Below, one piece after another: positions 20,201 to 35,200 of a stretch of DNA of 61,529 nucleotides. The first letter of the stretch is position 1, and each line of letters begins with the position of its first letter. This DNA is from Rhizaria sp. SCN 62-66 (taxonomy: Eukaryota > Rhizaria, unplaced), in assembly GCA_001724265.1 (NCBI GenBank), contig MEDY01000152.1:1-61529 (forward strand). The letters run 5' to 3'. Below the pieces are notes generated by a model. That model saw only the letters and a list, made by a program, of their open reading frames with translations. It searched no databases and had not been told where the DNA came from. The position numbers and the translations under genes are program-made.

Positions 20201-23200
20201 GATATTCGGAACACGACTTCAGTTGATGCTGCGTTTAGTGCAATCTGTGCAGCGATCATGGTCTCCTGCCTTGCCACCCTGACAACTCCTGATGGCAGCG
20301 ACTACAATGCTACACTTCCATTGCCGTTGACTCGGAGCGCCCGCGTTAGTGCTCCTGCGATCGCAGATGCCGCTGTGTCTGATGCTGTCATTACGCTGCA
20401 GCGCGCGTTCCGCGGTTTGCCGTTGTGGGCCACTCGCCTTAACTTCGAGCGTCTCTGCTCTTACACACTCATTCTGCCTGACACGAGCGCTCAGCTGACT
20501 GACTCAGTTACATCGGCAACAACTGTGTTGACATCGTCGGCTAATATTGCTTCCGCGAAAGTACCACCAGTGGTTTACGTGGCTTCATGGGGACCTACTG
20601 TTCCGCGCCCTCTTAACGTCACCGTTTCCGACCATCTAGCTAGTTCAGCTGTCTCTGCGCGTTTTGCCCTTGCTTCGCTGACAGCACCGTCGCTATCTCT
20701 ACTTCCACCTGCGCCATTGGGTGCGTTGACATCATTGTTCCCACTCTCTCCACCGCCAGTGCCATACAGTGTCGACGCCGCAGATGCACCCACGCGCGCT
20801 GATGCGAGTACGCACGGCCTGCGTGGTCTTCCTCCGCTGCGCTCACGGCTACCGCTGCATACTGTACTTGCCACGCGCTCTGATGCGCCTGCTTCAATTC
20901 CAAATTCTGCACAACGGCGGAGGAAGCCGCAACGTAAGCCGTTTGTACACAGTGAGCGGGAAAGCAAGAGCAGCCGTGTGGAGGATGACGACGATGACGA
21001 CTATGAAGACAAGGACTGGAATGCCAACAGGAGCCCTGATGAAGATGGTGACAGCGATGACGAGAACAAGACAGTCACCGTCGCTTTACCACCTCCTCAG
21101 TTTCTGATGTATGCGCCACCAACTAAGCTCGCGTTCCGCCGCAGCAGCAAAGGATACGCCAAGGGTTCAGTAATTCCGCTTGTGGCTGGCACTGTCTGTG
21201 GTGTATCGAAGTTCCATCATTCGGCTAAGCTTCCCGATGCGTGCTCACAGTCACCCATTATCTTCTCATCTTTCCCATCAAACTCTAGTGTGAGTGATGG
21301 CTGTGGCTATCCTCCCATTTCTGTCGCCGCTGCGCCTCCGACTCCTGTCCTCGGTCTTTTTCTTGTGTCCTTACTGACCGACGCACAACCCCTTGTACGC
21401 CACTCTGTTGCCGCGGCATTACCGACTTTGCTCACGGTTACTGCGCACAGTGGCGTTGACGTTGCTGTGTGCACCACTGCGCCCACAGACACATCCACTT
21501 CTTCTGTTGTGGACTCGACGGCGACGGCACATGTCGACCTCAGTGAGGAGCTGGCGCCGTACATTTCTCCGAACTCAACCCTCCCGGTTGTCGCGGCCAA
21601 CGCACCTCCGCTCGTGCCTGCACCGACCGTCCGCGCCACAGGTTACGTTGCGGGCCGCAGCCACCCCACTGCCCATCCTGCCAGTGGTCATCAAACTAAC
21701 GCCCAGTCGCACCAACAGCCTCATGCGCAAACACAAACGCAGCACACGCCAACCCACCCACAGGATCGCGGCAGTCCTATGGCTGACGGCGATAGCAGCA
21801 ACGAGTTGTTGTCGCAAGCGCAACACAAACCGATGATGCATCAACAAGCCTCGCACATGCACTCGCAGCTACCGTCACAGTCGCTGTCTCCGATGGAAAC
21901 ATCGAGCTCTCCTGCTTCGGCCAACACGACGCCAGTTAGTGCGGCTGCAGCGCCTGCTGATTCAGTCACAGGCGCAGTCGCCATGAGCAGTTCTAGCAGT
22001 AGATCAAGCTCCAGCTCCAGCTCGAGCAGTGCAGCGCATGGATTGAATCCTAGTGCTGGTGCCTCACTGTCGATGGCTAGTGAGCCTCGCGTGCCCGTGT
22101 CCGCCCCCGCAATGCCTGCGCCAGCGTTTTCGGCCGGTGGGCCGCTACTGATGCTCTTTGCGGGCGCCTTCGCAACGGTGCCCGACCCGGCACGTTGTTT
22201 ATGCGGGGCCGGTGTTCATAGTAACGCCACTCGGAGTCAATGTGCCTGCAGTGTTACGCCGCGCTGTGGTGTGCCCGAGGCGCTCTCCCGCCTCGCAGTC
22301 GCGCTAACGGCTCGGTTCGAGACGCTCCACGCGCGCGCCGCGAGGGTTGCGACGGTGACCAGCACGGCGCGGCGCGCTGCTGCAGCAGCTCTTGCGGCCG
22401 CTGCCCTAGGACCAGTCTCTGCGCCAATAGCAGCGCCGTCGGCGGCATCTAAGACCCCTGCGGCTACCGCGGCTGCTGGTGTGACAGCTGCGGCAGCCGC
22501 TCTTGTCGCCGCAGCTGCCGGCACACGCGCCGGCATTGGAGGCGCGCTTGCGTTGTTCTCAGGACACTCGGCCACATCAGCGTATAACGGTGCTTATAGA
22601 CTTAGCACCTCGCATGCTGCAGCAATAACACCCGTTAAAGGCGGACGATCTGCTAGTGCGACATTGCCTGGATTTGACAATGATAGTGCTGCTGTTCGAA
22701 CTGGAGGGTTGGCCGAGCCCACGGTCACTTCGCGTGCGCTGGCTGAGGCTGAAGGCAAGATGAGTCGCCTGCCCACGCGTTTCCGTGACAGCGTTGGGGT
22801 GAGTGACTGTGAGAGCGCATGGCTCCATGACAGTTTGGCGATGGTCCGCGCAAACGCTGACCTCATTGACAGTGATGACAATGAGCAGTGTGACCAAACA
22901 TCTTGCGCTGCGTGCAAGCCTAGCAGCAACCCCGCTGCTGACGCAGCTGCAGTTTCCGGCGTGGGTTCAGGCACTGGAGGCGCAGGATATGGAAGCAGCC
23001 CGTACGTGCCCTTCCCGCTCTACATTAGTGGACGCGCGCTCGCTGCGGTGATGAACAACACAAACACTCATGACCCCGCCTCCGCTGGCCAGCAACGAAA
23101 CGCGCCAGCAGTGAGTGTGAGCGCCTTGCTTGCCGCCACTGCGGTGCACTCGCTGCTCACGCTGCCTTTCCGTGCACCCCTGACACCGGGCCTCAGTGCA

Positions 23201-26200
23201 CGCTGGACGCTCGCACTACTACTCTCGCCACACCGCACGCCCACAGTGACACCCGCAGTCCTCTCCTCTCGCAATGCTGCTGCGAAGCGAGGTTCCATCG
23301 CGAACGCTCATGATCACGCGAGTTCTAGTTCTGCTGTGGACGGTCTGGACGGCAGCATGACGCAACAATGGTGCTACCGCCCCGCGCTTCCGCCTTCAGA
23401 GGCAGTGTCTGTGGCTGCTGCGGCTAGCGTGTCCGCAGTGTCCGCGTTTGTAATTCTCCCGTCGTCATTGCTTCAATTACAACACCAGCAGCAGCAACAG
23501 CAGGAGAGTCTGCCACGTGGACACTACCAGCAGCAACAACGGTGCGTTGCGGCTGCCATCGCGGGAGATTTCTCGCCCCTTGCGTTTCCCTTTCCGGCTC
23601 TGCCGCCACTGCCGTCTGCCCTCGCCACTACCATAGCAGTGCTCTACTCCTTGTCGGCACACCTTGCCACAGCCACTGCCGCCGCACCTGCGGCGCCTGG
23701 CGCGCCATCGATGCTCTTCTCCCCCTCGTCCGTCGCAGTGACTTACGCTGCTGCCACGGTCAACGCAGCCGTCGCCGCCGCCACGCCCGCGGCGACAGCG
23801 TTCCCCGCTCCCTGGGCCTTGCCAGACCAGCTGGTGCGTCCTCTCACAGCCGGCGCGACCACGGCGGCCGCCGCGACGGCGACCGCAGCCGTGAACGCAG
23901 CGGCCAGCGCCGCGAATGCCGCTGCAAACGACGGCTGTAATCGCAGCGGTGCGGTTAAAGGTGCCGGCACGGGCGTGCTGGGCGGCAATCTGGGTCCGAG
24001 CGGCGGCGCCAGCGTGCATGTGACTGCCACCGTGGGCGCACTTACAGCGCTGCACGCAGTCCTGGGGTACTTAGATCTCGACAATAGTGTCCCCAATGTG
24101 AACAACAATAACATTGGCGGAGGCGATGAGTTTCATGGCAATGCCGCGATTATGAAGCTAGCTCAGCTGTTCAGCATGACTGCAGAATCCGGGGCAGCCT
24201 CGCCCGCCGCTGCATCCACAACTGTCCCCGGCGCGACCGGGACTGCGCGCGCCGTGCCTCTGCCGCTGGCATCCGCGGCAGCTGTGCGCTCGTTGCTCGC
24301 GCCGAATGGCATGCTTGCGGTCGCACTTGCCCCACTAGCACCTTACGCTTCGCTGCAGGCAGTTCCAAGCACAAGCCCGAACAGCAAGAACATGGGTGTG
24401 AAGAGTTCGATCGCGTCACCCCTAGCTTTATCTGCTGCGCTTTCCGCTACTGCTGCGTCCACCCCCGCGACTGCCGCCATCTCCGCCAAGACTGCAAGCA
24501 TGGACGCCCGCACTGCTGGCTCGAAAGGTGGTGCCTCCAGTTCAGCTGCGGTTACCGCATCCGGAACGACTGTGGCTGCCTCGGCAGCGACATCGGTGAA
24601 CGCGCTTCAGTTGCGCTGGGCGCGTGTTGCTGCCGCTGTGGCCGCGCTGCCGCCTGCTCGCGCTCACGCTCTCCCGCTCTCCCTGCTGACTGCGCGCCCT
24701 GACTCGCCATCGTCCACCGACGGCCTAACTTCTCAGTCTCCTGCGGTTCGCGCGGCTGTGCTGTCGCTCGTGCTTTCTGCCGCTGCCGCCGAGCCTGACG
24801 CCGCGCTGGCTACAGTCTCTCATGCTGCGCCTTCTTTGGTGCCGTTGCAACCCCTCGTTGCACTAGCTGCGGTCTTCTCGCCGCTGCTGCCCCTTGGCAA
24901 CTGCGAATCGCTACCATCGGCCAGTGCCTCTTCGGGCGGTGTTTTCTCGACTGGTGGGGGATCGTTTGAGCCCCCTACGGCAGACGAAATTCGGCATTGT
25001 CTTCTCGCACTTGCGCATACTCAGGCTCAAACTCTTTCTCACGTTAATGCAAACGCAAGCATGACCGATGCGAATGTCGAGTCGAGGAATGACGTTGGCA
25101 TTTGGTCTGTGGCTCCGTTCTTGCCTGTATACATGCGTCCTGTTGCTTCCCCCGTGGCTTCGACTTCTGCCTCTAGCGCGGCTACTGGTAACCATGATAA
25201 CGATGGAGCCGTCGGTGACCTCGACTCTGGGTTTCATCGCAGTGGTCTCAGTGTTGGCGTTGTCGGTGGCGTCGCGTGGCTTTCCCCTGCCCCGTGGCCG
25301 CCGCATCTTAACGCACTGACTTTTGCGCAAGCACAAGCACGGATTGCCGCCGCTGCCGCTGCTGCTGCCGCTGCTGCCAAGCTTAGCGGCAACCGAGTAC
25401 GCGTGCCATCAGACCAGGCAATTCTAAACGCTGCTGCGGCCACAGTATGCGCACGCAACTGCGGCATTGGCGAGCGCCACTGCGAATGGATCATCGACGA
25501 CTTGAGGTCCAATCGCCTTGTTGGCGCCACATTGCCGTCAGATGTGGTGAGCACCGCGTTTAGTGCTGTCAAACCACGCAACAGCACAATTTCTGCTCAC
25601 GGTACCTCGTCCGGAGGCAGTGGCCGCGTGTGTGCGTATGCTCACAACGCCGGTTTTGGTACTGGTACTGTTGGCGGTTTGTGGGTTGTGGACACGAGTG
25701 CCGTAGAACCCACCGTGGTCTCGGGCAGCGGCAGCAACGTCAAAAGTGTGATGACAAAGCGCCGTATCAATTTCATGGTCAGTTGCTCAACCCAGGTTTC
25801 ACGCTCAGTGACTTTCAACGCGCGTATGTTTTTGCAAACCAAAGCGAATGCTGCCACTGACAATGATGCTGTAAGCGACAACGATCACGCTGACGACGAT
25901 GATGCCAATAATGATGGAAGCACAATCGGCCTTCTCGCTCTTCCTGTCGTGCCATCTTCGCGTGGCGCCTCGAACACCTTGCAGTTGTCCTTTCCCTCAC
26001 TTTCTTCCTTTGCGGCTACCAAGTTGGTATCGCTTACGTTGCAACGCGGGCTCCGCCGTCACCCGTCTCATCACACCTGTGCGAAGCGGACTTCTGGTTT
26101 CATCAGCAGTTGTCGTGTCATAGCCGCGCCGGCGTGTCTGCCATTACCCCGAGCCCGCTTGACTTCACCCCCGGCCCCTGAGCCACCGCTACCACTGCAT

Positions 26201-29200
26201 CCTTACGCCAGCTCCAGTAGCTTCGTTGACACATGCGTGGGATACTCTGACTTTTCCGCTGTCCCTGCGCTCGCAGCCGCACTGCGTCTTACCGCGGCTT
26301 CCGCCGCAGCCACTGTCGCCTCATCTGCTGGTGTCGCCCTATCACACCTGCTGCTTGCTGCTCACGGTCTCCTGCTTTACCCTGTTGTGGCATACATTGC
26401 GACAGCTGCCCCTACGCTGACTGTGCCTGCTGTGTTGACGGTCGCCTCTCACCCCCACTACGCCGGCGGTCACACGTCCGAAGACGGTTCATCTTCCGAC
26501 AGCCCCGACCCCCCACAGCTACCACTTGTGTTGTTCGCCCCGGCTGCGCACGCAACGATGGGTCTATCTGCGGAGTCGAACCTTGCCCGTCGACGCGCGC
26601 TACCACTAATCCGCTCACTGGCCCGGCGTTGGCTCGGCTGGGAGCCTGTCGCGCTGCTACGGCACTTGCTGCCCCGTGCACTGCCTGCCGCCGTGTTGGA
26701 CTCTGCGGGCACTGCGCGCGAAGAAGAAGATGAGGCAACCGAATACCACAAGGTGTTGCACACCAACACTGGGCAATCTATCGCGGCCGCCGCTTCTGCT
26801 GCCGTTCTATCTTCACCTTCGGCATCAGCTTCAGCTGCGGCATCGGCTAGTTCCAGTGTTGGCGCTGACACTCGCGCGCGCGCGCAAGAGATCATCGCAA
26901 CCGCCACCGTGACTGAGCCCGCGAGTGTGCGGCAGCTCACTGCGGCAGCGCTGGCGTGTGGTGGTGTCGCACTGTCGGCTTCGGCTGTGGTGCGCGCAAG
27001 CAACTGCAACGGACGCGTGTTGGGCGAGGCCGCTGCAGGCGCATGGGTTGAAGCGCGGCGCAACATGCGTGTTGCAATGTCTGAGCCTCTGCTTACTGTT
27101 GCGCCAACCATGGATGCGCTGAAAAACACTGTTAACATGCAGAATGATGACACTAACTTTGTAGGGCACGACAACAAGACGGACTCTGACAGTGATAATG
27201 AGAGTGGGAGCGATTATGATTGGAGAGACGACAGTGATGATGAAGATATCGTCAATGGGGCAGATTTTTCCTCAGCCGCAGCATCTGTCTCAACCGAAAT
27301 TAACTCAACACATAGTCGAGACCGTGGTGTTGCTGTTGAAGGCTCGTCTCTGGGCCGTTTCCTCATGCGTCACTACTACCACGATCATAACTCGTACCTT
27401 GGACTTCCACAGTCGCTCCCAGCGCATCCTGCATCGAAATTACGTCGGGACTCGCGCCAATCTGGCAGCCGCAACGTCTCCGTTGTGCGCGCGTTTCATC
27501 ATCCCTGCTTGGCATTAATTGATGTACTGTTCACGCACGGTTGTTTATACCGTTCCCAACACCTCACACGGTCAGTGTTATCACGCGCCTCCCCGTATCT
27601 CTTGGTGCCACTGCTCCTATCAACGCTTGCTTGGGGCACGAAGCTCCGTGCGCTGCGTGTGCTTATGCGCGAGATTGCACCTGTCGACGTTGCGCGGAGG
27701 GTTGACATGCTATTGGCGCCCACGCTTTATAACCAGTCGACGGACTCAGAAGCAAACAAGTCTGCTTCTGAAAGCACCAGTTCTAGTGATGACGCTGGGA
27801 TTCGGAGGAAGATTGGTTCTGGTCGTGGGGGCGACTTCATTGTTACCTCAATGACAGCGATGGTTGTTACTGCCGCTGCTAACGCTGTTGCTTTGCAGAA
27901 CTCTTCTGTCAGTGGTGCCAAACACCGCGTGCGAGCTCCGACTGCACACAAACTCGTTCTTATCTCTGACTCGCAGCCCGCAATCAGTGACTTGCTCATC
28001 ACTGCCCGCCATCGCTACGTACACCTAGAGCTCATCGCCGCACTCGGCCGTCCCGCTCTCGCGCGCACGGCGGCGCAGGCGCTGGCGTTGCTAACGAGCC
28101 AGGAGGACGCGCACGACGCTGAGGCTGCTGCTGCGGATGCTGATGTGTGCGTACAGGCTGCACTCTGGTCTCAACTCAGTAGCCACGTTAATGCGACAAA
28201 TGACAAGAAAAACCATCTTGATCGCACGAGCAACAAAGACTCAACTGGTCTCAATGAAAATCCAGTTCCGTGCTCTTTTGCAACCCCGTTGACGACATCG
28301 ACCTGGTACCCCAACAATGCACGCACGCGTGAGTCACTGACTGCGCGCGCCATGCTCAGCCAGAGCCCCCTGACCGCGTTTTCTGCGCCGGCTTGGGACG
28401 CGCTCTCGCTCGCACGCCTTGACTTTGTTCCGCCAATGCTGCCTGAGCCAGACATATTCTTGTGGGCTGTTGACAAGGTCGACAAGCTGCTCACAAGTGC
28501 GCCGCGCGCGGCCGTGGCCAACATCGCTGCAACCACCGCTGCTGTCCGTGCTGCCACGGCGGCAAGCTCTGGGACTGTGGCAGCTGTGAAAGCTACTGCG
28601 GCTGACGATGTCACGGAGACTGGTTTAGTGCTGACTGCATTCGATGTCGACGAGAACAAGGCAAGTGCGATTGAGTCGTGGCTCCAACTCAGTCAAGCTG
28701 CATTTTCAGGCCCGCTACAGCTACCCGTGACAGGTGTCCTTACACTGGCCCCCAGCACCATGTGCGCCGCGATGGACAAGAGTCGTGGAGTGCGCGCACA
28801 GTTGACGACCGAGAGTATGAGGGCTGCGGAACTCACATCTGTGATTGGTCTTGGGGTTGTGGCTGCTGCAACGCAACTGCCATCCTGCCTCTCAATCACT
28901 CATTCTCTTCCAAATGGTAGTATCAACGATCCAAATGTGATTGCTAGCATTGGGGCCGGAGCTGCGCATTCTACGAGTTCAAGTGCGACTTTGAACTCGA
29001 GTGCGAGTGGTGGCCGCAGCAGTACTCAGCCTGGTTCGCGGCCTTTGTTTATCTCACCCGCCCTGTGTGTTTTAGATCAAGCTACTGCTGCCGCCGCTGC
29101 GTCCGTCTACGCTGCCGCCCTTCCCGCGCTTGCCACTGCGACAACAGCGACAGCAATGATGGGTACGCCCGTGACACAAAGTGCGATGCGTGAAAAGGGC

Positions 29201-32200
29201 ATGTTGTACTACCGCGCACCGTGGCTCGCGTACGCTTACACTGCGGGCATTGTGCCGACATATACTGTTTCATCGCTCGCTAGCCAATCTCCCACATCTA
29301 TTATCACTACTGTCGACGCCGCGCAGCGCTCTTTGGCTGTCGCAACGCCATTGTGGCTCCCAACTGCGTCTTCGCTCTCCCGTCTTCCACCGTTAGCCGG
29401 TCCGTGCTTTCCAGTTCTTAGCGCCTCCCATGTGGACAGCACGCTCAAGACGACGGTGAGTGCCACCGTTGGTACGCAGGGTCGCATCAGGGCCGCCGCC
29501 GTCGGTGCTGCGAAGGCTACATCTGCAACGAGCGCGGTTGTTAGCGCGCCCAAGCGCGTGCGTTTGGTGGTGTCTGGAGATGTCTTCAGGCCTCCTATCA
29601 CTCAGCAGCACAGTAGCAGCGACGACACTAATAACACGGTCACCATTAGTAACAGCTCAAACGCTTTGGATGAAAACGCACCGGTCGGTACCCAACGTGA
29701 CATGTCGTTATTTAATATCGGTGCTGGTGATGGCGATGATGACGATGTGCTGCTGTCACCTCAATTTCTTGACTCGGCTACTGTCGGTGATGTAAATGTT
29801 TCGGCAATTGGCGCAAGTGGTAGCCGATCAGTCTCACAGACGCAACACACACAGTCACAGATCTCAAACTCGTCGCAACATGCACGGTCACAAGCCCCCC
29901 TAGCAGTGTTTTCATTGCCGTTAGCACCTGAGTCCGCTGAAACATTATCGCCGGCACGCCGCTCTGCTTCCCCTGCAAACGCAAGCGCCTCTAGTGGGAC
30001 TTCTGGCCTGCATCCCTCTCGCTCAGCGACACTTCGCCGCGATCTCTCTGCTCAAGCTACGGCGCCCGCAACGTCTGCCTCCAGTGCGAACTCCGGCAAT
30101 GCTGTTTCTACTACTGCGGGACTTGTTTGCTGCATGCCGACGCTGTTTCCGTCCACAGCTGCGACTACGCTGCTACTGGGTCTTGGGCAGGTTCTGCCAG
30201 CTGCACGCAGGCATTTGGCACAACACACGGGGTTTTTGCTTCACAAGATTGTAGCGTGGGCCGAACTACCCGCGCTTGCAGTCACTAATTTCTTACACCA
30301 GTCCGCTGCTAGCAATATAGGCGACAGTTCTGATAACAGTGCCTCCAGTGGCAGTGATGTTGACAGCGCTCTTCTTAGCGTACTGCGTGTAAACGCACAT
30401 GTAGATGGTCTTCCCAAACAACTATCTGCCTTCCACGCATTCTCCCGAGCGTTCTCTGCGGCCACAAGTGCGCGGTCCCCGCCACGCCTACTGCGACCCA
30501 CGTTGTCACTGCTGTCGTCGCTCTGTGCAGCATTGCCTGCGCCGGCGCTGGGACCACATCTTAACGATGTTGTGCGTCTTGCTCTTCCCTACGCCGCCAA
30601 CGACGTCTCTGGTCTCTCGCTGCTTCCGCTGTCGGTCGTCACCGTACTTCTGGGCGAGGTCGCCTCTGCAGCCACTGCCTCCGTTGTTGCCGCGACTAAG
30701 ACCGGCGCCACCGTGAGTGCTGCCTCCGTTAACGCTGCTGGTGGTGCTATCTCATTAGCGCAGCGCAACGCTCTTGTTGCTGCGCTTGCTCCGGCTTTGC
30801 CGCCAGCGCTAATCCCTGAGTTTATCGCTCGTGCTTCTGTGCTTTTTCCCACCTATAGCAATAGTAGCACAAGCGCTGGTAATGCTATTGCTGGAACAAC
30901 CCCCGCTGCTGTCGCTTCAAGCGCCTCAGCATCTTCCGCTGCTCGAACGGGTGCCTTTGGCCTTCCCGCATCTGTCATTGCCACGTGCGCGCGTTTGTTG
31001 CAAGCACCGGTCGATGTACTCGGACGTACGGCAGGTTCTCTGCTTGCGCACGCACGCGTCACCAACGCCGCTGCCGGAGCAGTTTTCTCAGCCTTGCGCG
31101 TCTCTGGTGGGAGCGGCTCGGCAGAGGCAGCGAGCGCGGTCTCGGGACCTGGCGTTGGCGCCGGCGTTGCAGCCGCTGCGGCGATTGCCGAAGGCAATGA
31201 GCTGCTTGCGACTATTATGGCGGCTGTACCGCTGCGGACGGCAGCCCTGGTGCCTGCAATCGCTGCAGCCGCCGTTAACGCTGTTACTGCAGGTACTACA
31301 CAACAGCATTACACGCCTATTATCCGTGCGACATGCACTCAACAGCATCAACAACATCAGAGCAGTACCGAAGGCGCAAATGGTCCTGATGTTAATGTTT
31401 ATACTTTAATGACGTTACTTTCAGGTTCACTAAAGGCGCTTTCGACAGTATCTGTCTCGACACTTTGCCCCACTTTGCTTCTGCCTGACCTGGGTGCATG
31501 CCTGAGGGGTTTCCTTGTCCTCTCTGATGCTCTTAGCCTTGCTAGCAACGATGGCGGCGTCCGTTTGTCATCATCGGCAAGTTTATCTACCGCAGTGTCC
31601 GCTCTCACATCTCTGCAAAGTGCTGTTGACAACGCGTTTGCGATCCTTGATTCAGCCACAACTGTCATTGTTGCCGCACACTGCTCCGCAGCCCGCCGCA
31701 AACGTGCTGTCAACTCGGATGATCATGGAGACACCCGCGCAGGTGCAATGATTTTTGCGCACACTCGCCTCGAAGACCCGTTTGCGTCTGCATCGGCCCT
31801 ATCAGCTTTTGTGCCGCAGCAGACGGCACGGCGCAGTGCCGCTGCGGGTGTCACAGGTCCTCGGCGCCAACGTGCGACTGCTGTGGCCCTGGGGGCTTTG
31901 GGAGCCGGTGGAATGTTGAGCTATCTTTCTGCAACTGACAACGCAAGCCTTAGCGGCACCGCTGCCGATGGGGGCAGTGGTGCATTTGAGCTTAGTCAGA
32001 AATTTACTCAGGGGCTTGGCAGTGTAGGAATGATCAACAACCGTTCGGCTGTCTTTGCCTCCGCTGCTGCCGTCGCAGGGACTGCAGGCTTGTCAGGCAG
32101 TCTGCAACCTACACTTCGTATTACGCAAGTGCGCCCAAGCCCCAACGCTGCTGATGGCACTGCTGGCTCTGCTGCTGCAGGATCCCCTCCAACAAGTGAT

Positions 32201-35200
32201 ATTGGTAGCGGCAGTGGTGCTGACGATGGGCGAACGATAGCTGCCGAAAGCGTCCCTATCACGGGGTCCAACTCGAGCTCAAGCTCTAGCTCGAGCGGCA
32301 GCTCGAGGGGAAGTGACAAAAGCAAGATCAGCGTTGCCAATGTTGGTCGCGATGTGGGCTTGGTAAATCGTCGCAGTCGCCGCGTTGTGTTCAGTAGCGC
32401 AACAGATAAAGCGCAGCTAGAAGATGATCTTGCCGCTGCCCATGGCGAGTTTCAGAGCGACGACGGCGCCGAAGACGGTGGCGCCCTCGATGATGCGAAC
32501 GAGTATGATATTGACGATGAAGAAGAAGGACATGCTGTCAACGATGAAAACAGCAACAACATCAACAGCAATAATGGAGCTACTGGTCCTAGTAACGCAC
32601 AGCACGACGAAGGTGACTTTGCTCGCGATAGCCATGCCCCAATGGTCGATGACCAGGACGACAACCTTGTTGACGTTGACGACCAGGATGACGCCAACAA
32701 TGCATGGTTTGGCCGCTTCGATGACGGGATTGGTGAAATCCACATGGGCAGCCAGTCTCCTGGCGAAAGCGATGGCTACTCAACGCGCGACTCCCGTTAC
32801 CCGCATAATAACAGTAATCACGAAGAACATGATGGCAGTGCAGCAGCGCGGAGCGATCACATCTCGAGTAGCAACAGCAGCGACAGCTCAAGCTCAAGCT
32901 CCAGCGGTGGCACCGAGAACGTCGACGCTCCAGCGCTCGCAATCATTGCCAAAGCTTCCGCTTTGCTTACGCTGCCCTTTTTGCATGCTCGGCCCATACC
33001 CAGCTCCAATCGTCAGATGTCCAAGAAGACTCCTCTCGAATCAGTTGCATCGGCCGCTGCCGCGCTCAAGCTGCTTGCGACGTTGCCGCCACTGCTGTCT
33101 AATACTACCGCAGAGCACGCGACTGAAGTTGCTCATGCAGCGCGCGCGCATGCACGCTCTGCACTCGCGGCTGCGGCGGCACATGCGCTTGCAGCCGCCA
33201 CGGCCGCACTCGTTGCAACCGCTGTGTCTGTCGCGTCTGCTGAAACTGGCGTGAATAGTGTCGGTGCGGGTGCGTATGGCGCGGATGTAGCCTTCACTGA
33301 GGCTGCTTTGCCACTGAATGACGCGCTCACAACATCAGCAGCGTCTCTCATCGCATCTGCCGGCGCCACTACGACGATTTGTGGTTCAGCTGGTTTTGAG
33401 AGCAATGATGAGGGTGTCGCATGCAAGTTCATCCCTTACTCAGCTGCGGGTGCGCGCCACACTGGTGATGTTCGCGATCGCGATGAGTTTGAGTTCGCGG
33501 CAGCGCTCGCGTACTCAGCCGCTGCACCGCCTGGTGACTGCAGCTCTTGCCATCATCCCAACGCTGATGTGGTGTTACACACAGTTGCATGGCTCATGAA
33601 GCTTGCATCGAAAGACTGTGAGACTGATTCTATCACCAACAACGGTTTTGTCTCTGCCGTGAGTGGAGATGACGATACAGCACAGCGCTTGCCACCCGCG
33701 TTGCGTACTCTCTTGCGTACCTCTGCGACTGCACACACGGTTGCCAACACTCTTCGCGCGCTGCCGAGTGGAGGTCTAGCTGCGGCTAAGCAACGGATTG
33801 TTCAAGCCCGCGCTGTTCTGGCACGGTCTCTTGCTGCTGCAATTGGTGTTCCGCCAGTGCAAGGCCGTAGCCAAGCCGTGTCCATTTTGCGGTATCCTGA
33901 TCAAAGTCCGCTTGCAACTGCGTCATCAATTCCTCCTGCGGTGGCGGCGCTACTTGATCTCGCGCCGCGTCGCGTTACACGCAGCGCGAATGGCGGTGGT
34001 AGCAGCCGCTTCGGCATTCGCGCACAGATTGACGAGTTCGCTGCGCTGGCTTCAGCCGCCACAGCCAAATTGATGTTGCCCGTAAACGCGTTTGTCACTT
34101 CAATGACTGCGATGACGACAGCGGCTGCATCACTGCTGCCACATTTCGCTTCGCAAGCGTACACCGCCCAGTGGGCCCCTTCGCCCGCACCAGCACCCAC
34201 ATCGTGTGCTGCGTCGGTCTCTACTCCAGGACGTGGCAATAGCGCTGCAGTGTCTGTATCCGCTGCATCGGTGGCCTCCTCTGCCGCTGCTGCCGCTGCA
34301 GACACTGCGGCATCGTCCCCGTCGCCTTTTGCGGTGGTCTCGCTGCTGACAAGCCTCTTCAGCTCGCGTGCACACGCTTTACGACCTTTCTTCCTGGAGC
34401 TGCCCTCGAGTTCCGGCCCGCACAGTCGATTGCGCGCACTCTGGCGTCTGCTGCTGCCACGCATGCTCACGTCGATGCGCACGCCTTCGACTGCTGCCGC
34501 TTCCATCGCCGCCGCACCCGCCACGAGTTCCGCGCTTCCAGCTCCGACCGCTATTCCGTCTGCTAACGCGGCTGCGTCCGCTGTAGTTGCCTCTGGGAAC
34601 CCAGTCACACGGCATGGCTCGATGGATTCAAGCGCTCCTCCGAGCGCATTCCACTTGCTCATGCTTTTGCTGCCTGTCGCCATGGGGGACAACCCGTGTC
34701 CGCGCGTGCGCGCTGGCGCCGTCTACGACTGCTACCAAGTTCTGCGCCGCGCGCCGCCGCGCACGCTGCACGCTGTTCTGCGGCAGGCTGTGGCGGAGTC
34801 AGTCCACACGGCTCTCACAACAGCGGCCACGGAGCTTGAGATCAGGCTTGATCTCGTGGCTTCGGCGACGGCGGCCGTGCTTAAGGCCGCAGCGACTGCA
34901 GCGGCTGTGTGTGCACCTGCTTCGGGGACCACCTCCAGCCGCACGCGCGCAGGTTCTAGCGCTCTGACTGGGGTCGGTGGACTGATGGGCAGTGGTAGTG
35001 GTGCGAACAACTCGACGCTGCATTCGATCGCTCTGCTGTTTCCGCCATCATCCACCGTTGCAGTAGCCCTTACAGCGTGTGCCAACGCAGCGCCCGGAAG
35101 CACATTTGTGTCGCTTCTCGCGCCCGCGCTACGCGGCTATCTGCAGGCCGAGGATGGCGGCGCGCGGCGCACCGCGGGCTGGTGTCTCGCGCTCATCGGC

